The position numbers and the translations under genes were made by a program. Shown in pieces: positions 31,120-39,913 of a DNA stretch of 64,000 bases (position 1 is the first letter of the stretch; every line of letters begins with the position of its first letter). The DNA lies in NCBI RefSeq assembly GCF_036250675.1, contig NZ_CP109592.1, positions 4,836,001 to 4,900,000 on the forward strand. Direction: 5' to 3'. Origin of the DNA: Streptomyces sp. NBC_01689. GTDB taxonomy: Bacteria > Actinomycetota > Actinomycetes > Streptomycetales > Streptomycetaceae. Below the pieces are notes generated by a model that saw only the letters and a program-made list of their open reading frames with translations, had not been told where the DNA came from and did not search any database.

Positions 31120-31965
31120 TCAGCCGTTGTTGTTGTTATTGTTGTTGTTCCCGCCTCCGCCGTTGTTGTTGTTATTGTTGTTGTTGTTCGCGCCTCCGCC
31201 ATTGTTGTTGTTATTGTTGTTGTTGTTCGCGCCTCCGCCGTTGTTGTTATTGTTGTTGTTGTTGTTGTTCGCGCCTCCGCCGTTGTTGTTATTGTTGTTG
31301 TTGTTGTTCGCGCCTCCGCCGTTGTTGTTGTTATTGTTGTTGTTGTTCGCGCCTCCGCCATTGTTGTTATTGTTGTTGTTGTTGTTCGCGCCTCCGCCGT
31401 TGTTGTTGTTGTTATTGTTGTTGTTCGCCCGGCCTCCGTTGTTGTTGTTGTTATTGTTGTTGTTCCCGCCCCCGCCGTTGTTGTTGTTATTGTTGTTGTT
31501 GTTCGCCCGGCCTCCGTTGTTGTTGTTGTTATTGTTGTTGTTCGCCCGGCCTCCGTTGTTGTTGTTGTTATTGTTGTTGTTCCCGCCCCCGCCGTTGTTG
31601 TTGTTATTGTTGTTGTTGTTCGCCCGGCCTCCGTTGTTGTTGTTGTTGTTATTGTTGTTGTTCCCGCCCCCGCCGTTGTTGTTGTTATTGTTGTTGTTGT
31701 TGTTCGCCCGGCCTCCGTTGTTGTTGTTGTTGTTATTGTTGTTGTTCGCCCGACCCCTGTTGTTGTTATTGTTGTTGTTGTTGTTCCTCGCACCCCTTCG
31801 GTTGTTGTTGTTGTTATTGTTGTTGTTGTTGTCGCTCGGCGCCGTCGCGTGAGTTCCTGTGGGTGTCGAGGCAGCGAAGGCGACGGTCGGCACCGATGCA
31901 CCGCCCGCAGCCAGAGCAACCGATGCAGTCAGCATTGCCGCGCGCTTTGCGATCTTGTTGAGCAT
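31120..31965 (-). CDS. exported asparagine-block repeat protein
   Basis: 281 residues. Residues 1-31 form a signal peptide (MLNKIAKRAAMLTASVALAA, cleavage near TVAFAAS). After a short Thr/Ala/Pro spacer, the whole mature protein consists of 18 blocks of 8-10 consecutive asparagines, separated by tetrapeptides (RGRA, GGRA, GGGG or GGGA; RRGAR first). It has no Cys, no hydrophobic segment and no known domain. Asn codons are nearly all AAC with an AAT at a near-fixed place in each block, which shows expansion of a ~39-42 bp unit and not simple codon slippage. AAGGGA precedes the ATG. Divergent from the LAL regulator. Function unknown; an amyloid-like or gel-forming surface polymer is a speculation. 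Confidence 0.85.
   Translation of the reverse strand: MLNKIAKRAAMLTASVALAAGGASVPTVAFAASTPTGTHATAPSDNNNNNNNNNNRRGARNNNNNNNNNRGRANNNNNNNNNNGGRANNNNNNNNNNGGGGNNNNNNNNNNGGRANNNNNNNNNGGGGNNNNNNNNNGGRANNNNNNNNNGGRANNNNNNNNNGGGGNNNNNNNNNGGRANNNNNNNNNGGGANNNNNNNNNGGGANNNNNNNNNGGGANNNNNNNNNGGGANNNNNNNNNNGGGANNNNNNNNNGGGANNNNNNNNNGGGGNNNNNNNNG
31123..31830 (-). repeat. 18-copy 36-45 bp minisatellite encoding Asn blocks
   Basis: Tandem units of (GTT)n with one internal ATT, plus a Gly/Arg/Ala spacer of 12 bp, read on the plus strand. Later copies (31123-31420) share CGCGCCTCCGCC spacers, middle copies alternate CGCCCGGCC and CCCGCCCCCGCC spacers, so two sub-families spread by local duplication. The repeat tract's AT content is far above the window average. 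Confidence 0.9.
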
Positions 31966-32441
31966 GACGATTCCCTTCCGGTGTGGGTCCTGCCGATTCA
32001 CGGCCCAATTGGATTGCGGAACACATTCACCGCAAAACGTGCCACCGACTCAGTGAGCCGGACCCGGCACTCCCACCGTTCCGACCTCCGGAATCCCATG
32101 GCCCGGCAGGGGACGACTCCCTCGTCTTTCTTCTCTCACGAGGGGTCGGTATTCGTTGCCGGGGGATGGGCGGAGGCGGTGCGCGACATTCTCGGCGCGG
32201 GTCGGTTCGAGCAACGAACCGGGAAGACCCGGTTTCTGGAACTCCTCGGTCAGCATGCTCCGCCGCGGCCGGGCGTACATCGGGCGAACACCCCAAGTTC
32301 CACGAGGGCACACCCCAGATCCCCTCCCGGCGGTCCCCACACCCCGTCCGCGCAGAGCGTCGTACCACCCCACCTGCGCACCTGTCCCGAGCGGTCTGGA
32401 TCTTTTGCGCGGCCCCGGCCACGGGGAGAAAATGGCTGGTG
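31966..32441. other. divergent intergenic region, Asn-repeat gene / LAL regulator
   Basis: About 475 bp with no supported gene, more AT-balanced than its neighbours. It should hold both divergent promoters. No strong dyad was seen. Confidence 0.55.
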
Positions 32442-35033
32442 ATGGACCTACTAGAGCGAGAGGCCGTACTCCAGGACCTCACCGGTCACCTGCAGGCGGC
32501 CGTGAGCGGCCCCGGACGCTTCGCCCTTGTGCGGGGCGAGGCCGGCATCGGCAAGACCACCGTCGTCCACCGACTGGCTCAACTCGCCGACCCCCGTGTC
32601 AGGGTGCTCGTCGGCGCTTGTGACCCCCTCGCCACACCCCGCCCGCTGGGCGCCCTCATGGATCTGGCACCCCGCCTCGACCCCACCGTCCGCACCGCCC
32701 TGACCGGGGTACTGGCGGGCACCTGCCGTTCCGACGAGGTCTTCGACCGCCTGCTCGCCGACCTGAGCGCCAGTCCGAGCCTGCTGGTCGTCGAGGACCT
32801 CCACTGGGCCGACGAGGCCACGATGGACCTCCTCAGATACCTGGCACGGCGTCTGACGAACGTTCCGTCGCTGGTGGTGGCCACCTATCGCGACGACGAG
32901 ATCGGCCGCACCCACCACGTGACCGCGCTGCTCGGCACCCTGGCACGGTATCCATGGGTGCACCGCCACGACCTGGTCCCGCTGAGCCGTCCGGCCGTCG
33001 CCCGCCTGGCCACCGGGCACACCGTGGACGCCGAGCGGCTGTTCCGCCTCTCCGCCGGCAACCCGTTCATCGTCAGCGAGATCCTGGCGGCTCCCGACGA
33101 GGACATCCCCGCCACGGTGCGCGAGGCCGTCGCGGGACGCCTCGCCGTCCTCTCGGACGCCGCCCGCACGGTCGTCGACGTACTGGCCGTCCTGGGCCGC
33201 CGGGTCACGCCGCCCCTGCTGACCGGCGTCCTGCCGGACTCGGAGGAAGCGCTCGAAGAAGCCGTGGCCTGCGGAATCGTGCGCACCGTCGGAGACGCGA
33301 CCGAGTTCCGGCACGAGCTGACCCGGCTGGCGGTGCTGGACGCCATCCCCGCCGCCTGCCGTCTGCGGGTGCATCAGCAGGCGCTGGCCACGATGCGGTC
33401 CGGACCGGTCACCCCGGACGACCTGGCACTGCTGGCCGACCACTCCGAGGCCGCCGGGGATCCGAACGCCGTCGTGGAGTACGCGCCCGCGGCGGCCGCC
33501 CGTGCCGCCGCGCGGGGTGCGCACCGGGAAGCGGCCGACCAGTACGCCCGCGCCCTGCGGTACGCCGACCGGCTGTCGCCCGGAGAGCGGACCTCCCTGC
33601 TCGAACGCCACGCGGAGGCATCCTTCCTCGCGAGCCGGCTGGACGAGGGCGTCGGCTCCCTGCGCGCGGCCATCGCGTCCCGGCGCACGGCCGGCGACCG
33701 GCTGCGCGAGGGGGAGAACCTGCGCCGGCTCTCGGACTGGCTGTGGCCGGCCGGCCACACCGTCGAGTCGGGGCGGACCGCCCAGGACGCGGTACTGATG
33801 CTCGAAGGACAGGAACCGGGCCGGGAACTGGCCCGGGCGTACCTGAACCTCTGTCAGCTGGCCTGTTACGAGCACGAGGCGGTGGCGGTGACCGCCGCCC
33901 ACGCGGAGAAGGCGATCGCCCTCGGCGAGCGTCTGGGCGACGCGGACGTGGTCGCCCGGGCGCGCTTCCACACCGCGGCGGCACGGATGCTGGCCGAAGG
34001 ACACGGCTGGTCGGACTGCGAACAAGCGGTGTCCGTCGCGATGACACGGGACCCGGCGGCGGACGCGGCCTCCCTGGCACTCGTCATGTGCTGGTTCGCC
34101 GTGCTGCGGCGTGACGCCGACCGGACCACCGCGGCCGTGAGCCGGGCGGAAGCCCACTGCCTGGATCACGACCTGCTGTTCCACCTGCTGTGCACGAGAG
34201 CCTGGGGCAGTTGGGGACTACTGAACCGGGGCTTGTGGACCCCGGCGGCCGACGCCGCGCAGAAGGTCCTGTCGCACCCCGACTCACCGCCGGTCGGCCG
34301 GGCCCTGGCCCTCACCGTCCTGGGCCTGGTCCGGGCCCGTCGGGGCACGGCCCAGGCGTGGCCGCTGCTCGAACAGGCCGCGAACCTCGTCGATCCGAAC
34401 TGCCTGACGGCCACGGGTCTGGGGTGGGAGGCACGGGTCGAGGCGGCCTGGCTGGCCGGCGAGGACGAGCGGGTCCGGGCGGAGGCGCGGCGCGGTCTGG
34501 ACGCGCTGACGGACCGCGAGCACCCTTGGCTGTCCGGGGCGCTGGCCTGCTGGATCCGCCGCTCCGGGGAAAAACCCCCGCGGGTGCCGGCGTCGGAACC
34601 CCATGCGCTGGAACTGGCCGGCGACTGGGCCGCCGCCGCGGAACGCTGGGACGCGCTCGGCTCCCCGTACGACGCGGCGCTGGCCCGGTTGTCCGGTGAC
34701 GCGCCGGCGCTGCGCCGGGCCCTGGCCGCCTTCGAGTCCCTCGGCGCCCGGCCCGCCGTGGCCCGCACCCGGGCCGTGATGCGCAGCCGCGGGGTCCGCC
34801 CGGTCCGGCGAGGCCCCCGGGCGGCCACCCGGGCCAATCCGTACGGGCTGACCAACCGGGAACTGGACGTCCTCAAGCTGCTCAACGAGGACCTGTCGGA
34901 CGCCGAGATCGCGGCCCGCCTCTACATCACTCCCAAGACCGCCGGGCATCACGTGGGCGCGGTACTGAACAAACTCGGCGTCCACACACGGCACGAGGCC
35001 GCGCGCAAACTCCATCATTCCGACCGCCGCTAG
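32442..35033 (+). CDS. LAL-type (large ATP-binding LuxR) regulator
   Basis: 863 residues. An AAA/STAND ATPase module comes first, with Walker A GEAGIGKTTVV at about residues 34-44 and Walker B LLVVEDLHWADEATMDLLRYLARR near residue 108. A long helical TPR-like middle follows. The C-terminal LuxR HTH (last 65 residues) includes LTNRELDVLKLLNEDLSDAEIAARLYITPKTAGHHV. LAL proteins are cytosolic activators, often of secondary metabolism or secreted-product genes. The ATG at 32442 is used; GTG at 32439 with GGGGAG upstream is equally likely. Divergent from the Asn-repeat gene, which may be its target. Confidence 0.92.
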   Translation: MDLLEREAVLQDLTGHLQAAVSGPGRFALVRGEAGIGKTTVVHRLAQLADPRVRVLVGACDPLATPRPLGALMDLAPRLDPTVRTALTGVLAGTCRSDEVFDRLLADLSASPSLLVVEDLHWADEATMDLLRYLARRLTNVPSLVVATYRDDEIGRTHHVTALLGTLARYPWVHRHDLVPLSRPAVARLATGHTVDAERLFRLSAGNPFIVSEILAAPDEDIPATVREAVAGRLAVLSDAARTVVDVLAVLGRRVTPPLLTGVLPDSEEALEEAVACGIVRTVGDATEFRHELTRLAVLDAIPAACRLRVHQQALATMRSGPVTPDDLALLADHSEAAGDPNAVVEYAPAAAARAAARGAHREAADQYARALRYADRLSPGERTSLLERHAEASFLASRLDEGVGSLRAAIASRRTAGDRLREGENLRRLSDWLWPAGHTVESGRTAQDAVLMLEGQEPGRELARAYLNLCQLACYEHEAVAVTAAHAEKAIALGERLGDADVVARARFHTAAARMLAEGHGWSDCEQAVSVAMTRDPAADAASLALVMCWFAVLRRDADRTTAAVSRAEAHCLDHDLLFHLLCTRAWGSWGLLNRGLWTPAADAAQKVLSHPDSPPVGRALALTVLGLVRARRGTAQAWPLLEQAANLVDPNCLTATGLGWEARVEAAWLAGEDERVRAEARRGLDALTDREHPWLSGALACWIRRSGEKPPRVPASEPHALELAGDWAAAAERWDALGSPYDAALARLSGDAPALRRALAAFESLGARPAVARTRAVMRSRGVRPVRRGPRAATRANPYGLTNRELDVLKLLNEDLSDAEIAARLYITPKTAGHHVGAVLNKLGVHTRHEAARKLHHSDRR

Positions 35034-35171
35034 GAATTCCCGGAACGCCGTTCCGCACGACGGGGCGGAGAGCGGAGCGCGGACGGCTCGATCCGGCACA
35101 CGTTCCGGCATCGTGGGACAATGAGAAACGAGTGCACTCGCAGCCTGCTTCAGCTCTTCAGGGTGATGAGA

Positions 35172-35513
35172 ATGAAGAACGCAGCTTCGCGGAGTGCCTT
35201 GCGGAGTGCCGGTCTGGCGGCGGCCTGCTGTTGTACGGCGCTGGCCGCGTGGGGCGCGTCGACGGGGGGAGCGGACGCTCTTTCCCCGACGGCGCGGACC
35301 GCATCGGCGCATTCGTCGCTCCAGTGCTATGCGACGCAGGGCAGCCCGAATGACCTCGTGTGTTATCGGCATTCGTTCAAGGCGGAATTCAGGCACGGGG
35401 AAATGGTCTATGTCCCCCTTCTCATCCAGGTCCCCACGCCGGCGGATCCGCCGCCCGCGACGATCGTCGGCAGCCTGAACGACATCCGCCCGAGCGCGAC
35501 GGGCGGGGGCTGA
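35172..35513 (+). CDS. small secreted protein of unknown function
   Basis: 113 residues from the ATG giving MKNAASRSALRSAG, preceded by AGGG at 8 nt; ATGs at 35166 and 35121 are alternatives. A signal peptide (LAAACCCTALAAWGASTGGADA) is followed by about 80 mature residues with two cysteines (LQCYATQGSPNDLVCYRH) that could form a disulfide, and a C-terminal Pro-rich tail. Not recognised. It lies 138 bp downstream of the LAL regulator on the same strand. Confidence 0.65.
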   Translation: MKNAASRSALRSAGLAAACCCTALAAWGASTGGADALSPTARTASAHSSLQCYATQGSPNDLVCYRHSFKAEFRHGEMVYVPLLIQVPTPADPPPATIVGSLNDIRPSATGGG

Positions 35514-35601
35514 CCACGGGCCGTCCGCTCGACATGTGTGACGCGCGCGGTGCGTGTGACGCGTGGGGCGCGCCCTCAGCGTCCGCCCGCGGTGCACTCG
35601 T

Positions 35602-36117
35602 TCAGAGCGCGTCCTTGGAGGGCGTGACCGGCTCGCCGGACCTGCGTACCGGAGGCAGAACACTCCACGGGAAGTTGATCCACGCGTCGGTCCGCCGCCA
35701 CACGTACTCGCACTTGACCAGCGAATGGGGCTTCTCGTAGATCACGGCGCTGCGGACCTCGGCGACGGTGTCGACGCAGAAGTCGTGGACGAGCTTGAGC
35801 GTCTTGCCGGTGTCGGCGACGTCGTCCGTGATCAGGACCTTCTTGTCGGAGAAGTCGATCACGTTGGGGACGGGAGCGAGCATCACGGGCATCTCGAGGG
35901 TCGTACCGACGCCCGTGTAGAACTCCACGTTCACCAGGTGGATGTTCTTGCAGTCGAGGGCGTACGCGAGACCGCCGGCGACGAAGACACCGCCCCGCGC
36001 GATGGAGAGCACTATGTCCGGCTCGTACCCGTCGTCCGCGATGGTCTGGGCGAGCTCCTGGACGGCGGTGCCGAACCGCTCGTAGGTGAGGTTCTCGCGT
36101 GCTTCCGCCATGCTCAT
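35602..36117 (-). CDS. type I phosphoribosyltransferase
   Basis: 171 residues. The PRPP loop VLITDDVADTGKTLKLV is near residues 91-107, and IVLSIARGGVFVAGGLAYAL is the first beta-alpha unit with the pyrophosphate loop. WRRTDAWINFPWSVLPPV at the C-terminus resembles xanthine/hypoxanthine phosphoribosyltransferases of the Gpt type. It probably salvages a purine base, but the base cannot be set. The ATG is 4 bp after the dcd stop, so both are co-transcribed, giving a nucleotide-metabolism pair. Confidence 0.87.
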   Translation of the reverse strand: MSMAEARENLTYERFGTAVQELAQTIADDGYEPDIVLSIARGGVFVAGGLAYALDCKNIHLVNVEFYTGVGTTLEMPVMLAPVPNVIDFSDKKVLITDDVADTGKTLKLVHDFCVDTVAEVRSAVIYEKPHSLVKCEYVWRRTDAWINFPWSVLPPVRRSGEPVTPSKDAL

Positions 36118-36121
36118 GTCC

Positions 36122-36697
36122 TCACACCTGGGTCCGGTGGAAGTTCAGGAAGGACCGGGAGGCGGTCGGTCCGCGCTGTCCCTGGTAGCGGGAGCCGTAC
36201 CGGTCGCTGCCGTACGGGAACTCGGCCGGCGAGCTGAGCTGGAACATGCACAGCTGCCCGATCTTCATGCCCGGCCAGAGCTTGATGGGCAGCGTCGCGA
36301 GGTTGGACAGCTCCAGGGTCACGTGTCCGGAGAAGCCCGGATCGATGAACCCGGCGGTGGAGTGCGTGACCAGGCCGAGCCGCCCGAGGGAACTCTTGCC
36401 TTCGAGCCGCGAGGCGAGATTGTCGGGCAGCGTGATGACCTCGTACGTGCTGGCGAGCACGAACTCGCCGGGATGCAGGATGAACGGCTCGTCGCCCTCG
36501 GGCTCGACCATCCGTGTCAGGTCCGCCTGCTCGACGGAGGGATCGATGTGGGGGTAGCGGTGATTCTCGAACACCCGGAAATAGCGGTCGAGCCGCACGT
36601 CGATGCTCGACGGCTGCACCATGGATTCGTCGTACGGATCGATCCGCACCCGTCCGGCGTCGATCTCGGCCCGGATGTCCTTGTCTGAGAGAAGCAC
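36122..36697 (-). CDS. dcd: dCTP deaminase
   Basis: 191 residues. It deaminates dCTP to dUTP (or to dUMP in bifunctional actinobacterial enzymes), supplying dTMP synthesis. Family signatures are [69 protein letters not shown] and [18 protein letters not shown]. The [11 protein letters not shown] segment carries the catalytic region. GTG start. The downstream gene is the phosphoribosyltransferase, 4 bp away. Confidence 0.96.
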   Translation of the reverse strand: MLLSDKDIRAEIDAGRVRIDPYDESMVQPSSIDVRLDRYFRVFENHRYPHIDPSVEQADLTRMVEPEGDEPFILHPGEFVLASTYEVITLPDNLASRLEGKSSLGRLGLVTHSTAGFIDPGFSGHVTLELSNLATLPIKLWPGMKIGQLCMFQLSSPAEFPYGSDRYGSRYQGQRGPTASRSFLNFHRTQV

Positions 36698-36773
36698 GCC
36701 CCGAGGATACGCGTGGAGCTGCCCGCAATTGCGAACAGCCCCACGTCCACGCGCTGCCGAGACCGCGCGGCGA

Positions 36774-36947
36774 CTACCGCTGCTGCTTCTCCAACGCCAC
36801 CGGAACGACGCTCCGCAGCCGCGCGCACCGCGGACACCGGATCAATCGACCGGGTCCGAGCCGCTCGGCCTTCTGCATCGGGAACGAAGCGGTGCTGAAC
36901 ACGTGCCCCTCGGCACATCGGACGACGGTGCGCTCCATCAAGTCCAC
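36774..36947 (-). CDS. small zinc-ribbon protein
   Basis: 57 residues from GTG ([11 protein letters not shown]), with AAGGGA upstream; ATG at 36938 is an alternative. It contains one C-A-E-G-H segment ([12 protein letters not shown]) and one C-P-R-C segment ([16 protein letters not shown]), enough for one zinc site with Cys/His/Cys/Cys ligands. Small proteins of this type are conserved in Streptomyces, but their function is unknown. A much longer open frame around it runs into the tRNA and is not believed. Confidence 0.65.
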   Translation of the reverse strand: MDLMERTVVRCAEGHVFSTASFPMQKAERLGPGRLIRCPRCARLRSVVPVALEKQQR

Positions 36948-37214
36948 AGAGTCCCTTCCCCAAGAGCCTTCGTCAGACACTGGCGTGGCTGACGACGAAA
37001 GCCACATTACGGGATGAATAGGACGGCTCTCCAGGCGGCACTCCGGCCCCGCCAGGACCCTCTCCCACGCCCCCACCGTACGCCCCAACTCCGTTCCCCC
37101 GCAGCCGTGTCCACCCCCCGAAACGCACAGCGGCCCCGCGGCTTCAGCGCCGGGGGCCAGGCATGGGGTAGAGTGAGCGGGCATTCGACACCGGATCGAC
37201 AACCGGCGTCTTAC

Positions 37215-37288
37215 GCGGGTGTAGTTTAATGGTAGAACATCAGCTTCCCAAGCTGAGAGCGCGAGTTCGATTCTCGTCACCCGCTCCA
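37215..37288 (+). tRNA. tRNA-Gly (anticodon CCC)
   Basis: The acceptor stem GCGGGTG/CACCCGC closes positions 37215-37221 with 37278-37284, followed by T and an encoded CCA (37286-37288). The anticodon arm is TCAGC-TTCCCAA-GCTGA, giving anticodon CCC. The T arm reads GCGAG-TTCGATT-CTCGT. It reads the GGG codon. A terminator follows at 37295. Confidence 0.95.
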
Positions 37289-37294
37289 CGACTG

Positions 37295-37324
37295 AGGCCC
37301 AGGTCATAGACCCGGGCCTTTTTG
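37295..37324 (+). terminator. terminator of tRNA-Gly
   Basis: AGGCCC-A-GGTC, loop ATA, GACC-C-GGGCCT, then five T residues. A canonical rho-independent terminator just after the CCA end. Confidence 0.9.
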
Positions 37325-37703
37325 TATTGCGCCGGGACCGGCTGTCGTGTGCCGGATCCGTGCCAGAACGCCTGTCGGGTCCTGCGCCCCGGCCGCAATG
37401 AACCCGTCGCGCCGGCCGCCCGGTTCAACCAGCACCCGCGGGTCGAGATCCGCGTCCATCACGCCCCTGGCGACAGGCGCCCGGCCGCCGGGGACCGTCG
37501 GTCCGGCAGGCACCGGTGGTCCTTCCCCCGGTCGTCCGCCCGGTGGCGGCGGCGCGACGCGTCCACGGGTGGTGCCCCTGCCTCCACAGATGCCGTGGTA
37601 CGGGGTTAAGGTTTCGCCGCTGCCGTACGGATCACGGACACGATGCCGCCCGTTCGCCTCGGGGGAGGGGAAACGCAGCCATCCATTCATCTGTGGGGGC
37701 ACA
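37325..37703. other. non-coding gap before the PD40/cell-wall-binding gene
   Basis: About 380 bp, GC-rich, with no supported gene. The last ~100 bp before the TTG start should hold the promoter and leader. Confidence 0.5.
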
Positions 37704-39743
37704 TTGAACATCTCTGCGCGTCGCGGCTTCGCGGCGCTCACGACCGCCGCCGCGCTCGCGGCCGGTCTCGTCGCCGGCCTCCCGGACCGGGCGACCGCCG
37801 ACACCGCGGGCTGGCCGGCCGCGGACGGCACGCTGCTGTACAACGAACTCGGCTCGCTGCGCTACATCAACCCCGACGGGACCAGGAGCGAGCAGTTCTA
37901 CGAGACCGCGGACCAGGCCGCCTGGTCCGCCGACGGCAGCCAGATCGCCTACGTGGGCTCCGGCGACAGCCGTCTCCGCACGAAGACGTACGCCCAGGAG
38001 TCGATCTCGGGCAACGACATCGTCATGCCGGCGGGCAGTGGCTGGCATCCGGCCGATCCGACGTTCTTGAACGGCGGGGGCGACATCGTCTTCACCGCCG
38101 GAGGCCGGCTGCGGGTGGCCTCGGCCGACAGCACCCGCGCTCCTCAGGCCCTGTTCGGCACCGACGTCGACGGCTGCGACTCCAAGGCCAGCGGCGCCGT
38201 CAACGGCAAACTGGCCTTCGTGCGCACCGGCACGAGCTGCTCCACCACCGGAACTCCGGCCGTCTGGGTCTACAACGGCCCCACCAAGGCGTTCAAGAAG
38301 GTGGCCGCCGACGCGGACGAGCCGAGCATGTCCCCGGACGGGCAGTCGCTCGTCTTCACCCGCAGCGTCGCGGGACACAGGCAGCTCTTCACGGTCAAGG
38401 CCGACGGCACCGGGCTGACCCAGGTCACCACGGACCCCGTCGACCACCGCCGTCCCGCCTGGTCGCCCAAGGGCGACCGGATCGCGTACGACACCTACTT
38501 CGCCGGCAGCCCGGACGCCCCCAGCGGTTCGCAGATCTGGATCCACGACCTCGCCGCGGGCACGGAGACGCGGGTGCCCATGGCCGACGGCACGGACGTG
38601 GCCTGGCAGCCGCTCCGGAAGAACGCGATCTCCCGGGTCTACGGCGCCGACACCTACGGCACCAACATCGCGTCCTCCAAGTGGACCTGGAACACCCTCG
38701 GCAAGAGCGTCCCGGGCCTGATGAACGCGAGCGCGGCCGTCCTGATCAGCAAGACGGACTCCGCGTACGCCACCACCGCGACCTCGCTGGCCGGCAAGAA
38801 GCACGGACCGGTGCTCATGACCTCCCGCACGGGCCTGGACTCCGCCGTCCAGACCGAGCTGAAGCGCATGCTGCCCAAGGGCAGGACCGTCTACCTGGTC
38901 GGCGGCACCGGCATCCTCAACAGCTCGGTGGCGTCCAAGGTGACCTCGCTCGGGTACGTCGCCAAACGGCTGTCCGACGTCTCGCGCTACTCCACCTCGG
39001 TGGCCGTGGCCAAGACGATCACCAGCGCCCCGAAGTACGTGTTCCTGGCGACCGGCACCGACTACCACAACGCCCTCGCGGCCAGCTCCGCCGCCGGCGC
39101 CCTCGGCACCTCGGGCACCGCGGTCGTGCTGCTGACCGAGGGCTCGACCATGACGGCGTCCGTGTACGGCTACCTGAACAAGTACAGCCCGAGCACGACG
39201 AAGATCATCACGGTGGGGGTCGACGCCGAATCGGCCCTGGCCAAGGCCTACAACGGCGGCAAGCTGCCGCACTGGCCCGGCAAGTACAGCTACTACCGCT
39301 TCGGCGGCAGTCCGGCGCCGGTCGCCGCGCGGCTCGCCGAGTTCTGGTGGTCGTCGCCGTCGGACGCCGCGGTCGCCTCGGTGAACAGCTGGACCGGCGG
39401 CGTCTCCGCGTCGTCGGCGATGACCACGTTCGGCCCGCTGCTGTGGACCGACGTCACCTCGCTGACGTACGACACCAAGTGGTACATGATGCGCACGTCG
39501 GCGAGTCTGAACCACGTGGCCGTGTTCGGCGGCAACGGCTCCGTCGACGCGAAGGTCGTCCCGCTGATCGGCAGGGCCATCGGCGTGGACAGCGCCTACA
39601 CGTACACCCCTTACTACAAGGGCGACATCCCGCAGAGCCCGGCCGCCCGGCCGTTGTCCGGGAGCACCGCGAGCACCACGAGCACCGGCAGGCCCGTTCC
39701 GAGCCCGGATCTGGCGCCGCTCAAGGTGACCGTCTCGAAGTGA
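37704..39743 (+). CDS. secreted beta-propeller protein with cell-wall-binding repeat 2 region
   Basis: 679 residues from a TTG start (MNISARRGFAALT) with GGGGG upstream. The signal peptide ends near DRATADTAG. Residues about 40-300 form a TolB/PD40-like propeller, with repeated (A/S)WS-x-D/K-G-x-x-I-A-Y units such as AAWSADGSQIAYVGSG, SMSPDGQSLVFTRS and AWSPKGDRIAYDTY. Residues about 310-500 resemble cell-wall-binding repeat 2 modules (GPVLMTSRTGLDSAVQTELK, TVYLVGGTGILNSSV). A third part repeats WYMMRTSASLNHVAVFGGNGSVD. It is probably an extracellular wall-associated protein of unknown role. Confidence 0.83.
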   Translation: MNISARRGFAALTTAAALAAGLVAGLPDRATADTAGWPAADGTLLYNELGSLRYINPDGTRSEQFYETADQAAWSADGSQIAYVGSGDSRLRTKTYAQESISGNDIVMPAGSGWHPADPTFLNGGGDIVFTAGGRLRVASADSTRAPQALFGTDVDGCDSKASGAVNGKLAFVRTGTSCSTTGTPAVWVYNGPTKAFKKVAADADEPSMSPDGQSLVFTRSVAGHRQLFTVKADGTGLTQVTTDPVDHRRPAWSPKGDRIAYDTYFAGSPDAPSGSQIWIHDLAAGTETRVPMADGTDVAWQPLRKNAISRVYGADTYGTNIASSKWTWNTLGKSVPGLMNASAAVLISKTDSAYATTATSLAGKKHGPVLMTSRTGLDSAVQTELKRMLPKGRTVYLVGGTGILNSSVASKVTSLGYVAKRLSDVSRYSTSVAVAKTITSAPKYVFLATGTDYHNALAASSAAGALGTSGTAVVLLTEGSTMTASVYGYLNKYSPSTTKIITVGVDAESALAKAYNGGKLPHWPGKYSYYRFGGSPAPVAARLAEFWWSSPSDAAVASVNSWTGGVSASSAMTTFGPLLWTDVTSLTYDTKWYMMRTSASLNHVAVFGGNGSVDAKVVPLIGRAIGVDSAYTYTPYYKGDIPQSPAARPLSGSTASTTSTGRPVPSPDLAPLKVTVSK

Positions 39744-39751
39744 CCCCGCGT

Positions 39752-39783
39752 CCGGGCCGCCTTCCTCCCGGAGGGCGGCCCGG
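39752..39783 (+). terminator. terminator of the PD40/cell-wall-binding gene
   Basis: CCGGGCCGCC (39752-39761) and GGCGGCCCGG (39774-39783), a perfect 10-bp stem with a 12-nt loop, 9 bp after the stop. Confidence 0.8.
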
Positions 39784-39913
39784 TTGTCCGTGAACTTCTC
39801 CGGGATTGTCCGTGATCCGTAACGGGCGGATCCCCCGGCCGGCATCGCTCGTCCTGCCATGTGGTCACGACGCGACCGGGGAACCACGGGGCAACGGCGA
39901 AAGCAGGGCGGAC

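Noticed and set aside
31123..31830. Regular repeats resembling a CRISPR array
   Set aside because: The units are contiguous trinucleotide blocks without unique spacers, they are in frame within a gene, and no cas gene is present.
31127..31852. Open frame on the plus strand encoding poly-leucine blocks
   Set aside because: It is the exact reverse complement of the Asn-repeat gene, has no signal peptide or ribosome-binding site and would be an aggregation-prone polyleucine.
37215..37290. tRNA-Gly as an attachment site for an integrated element
   Set aside because: No integrase, no direct repeat of the tRNA end and no foreign-looking gene block is adjacent.
36948..37307. Extension of the small zinc-ribbon gene through the tRNA
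   Set aside because: It reads across tRNA-Gly and lacks a plausible start.
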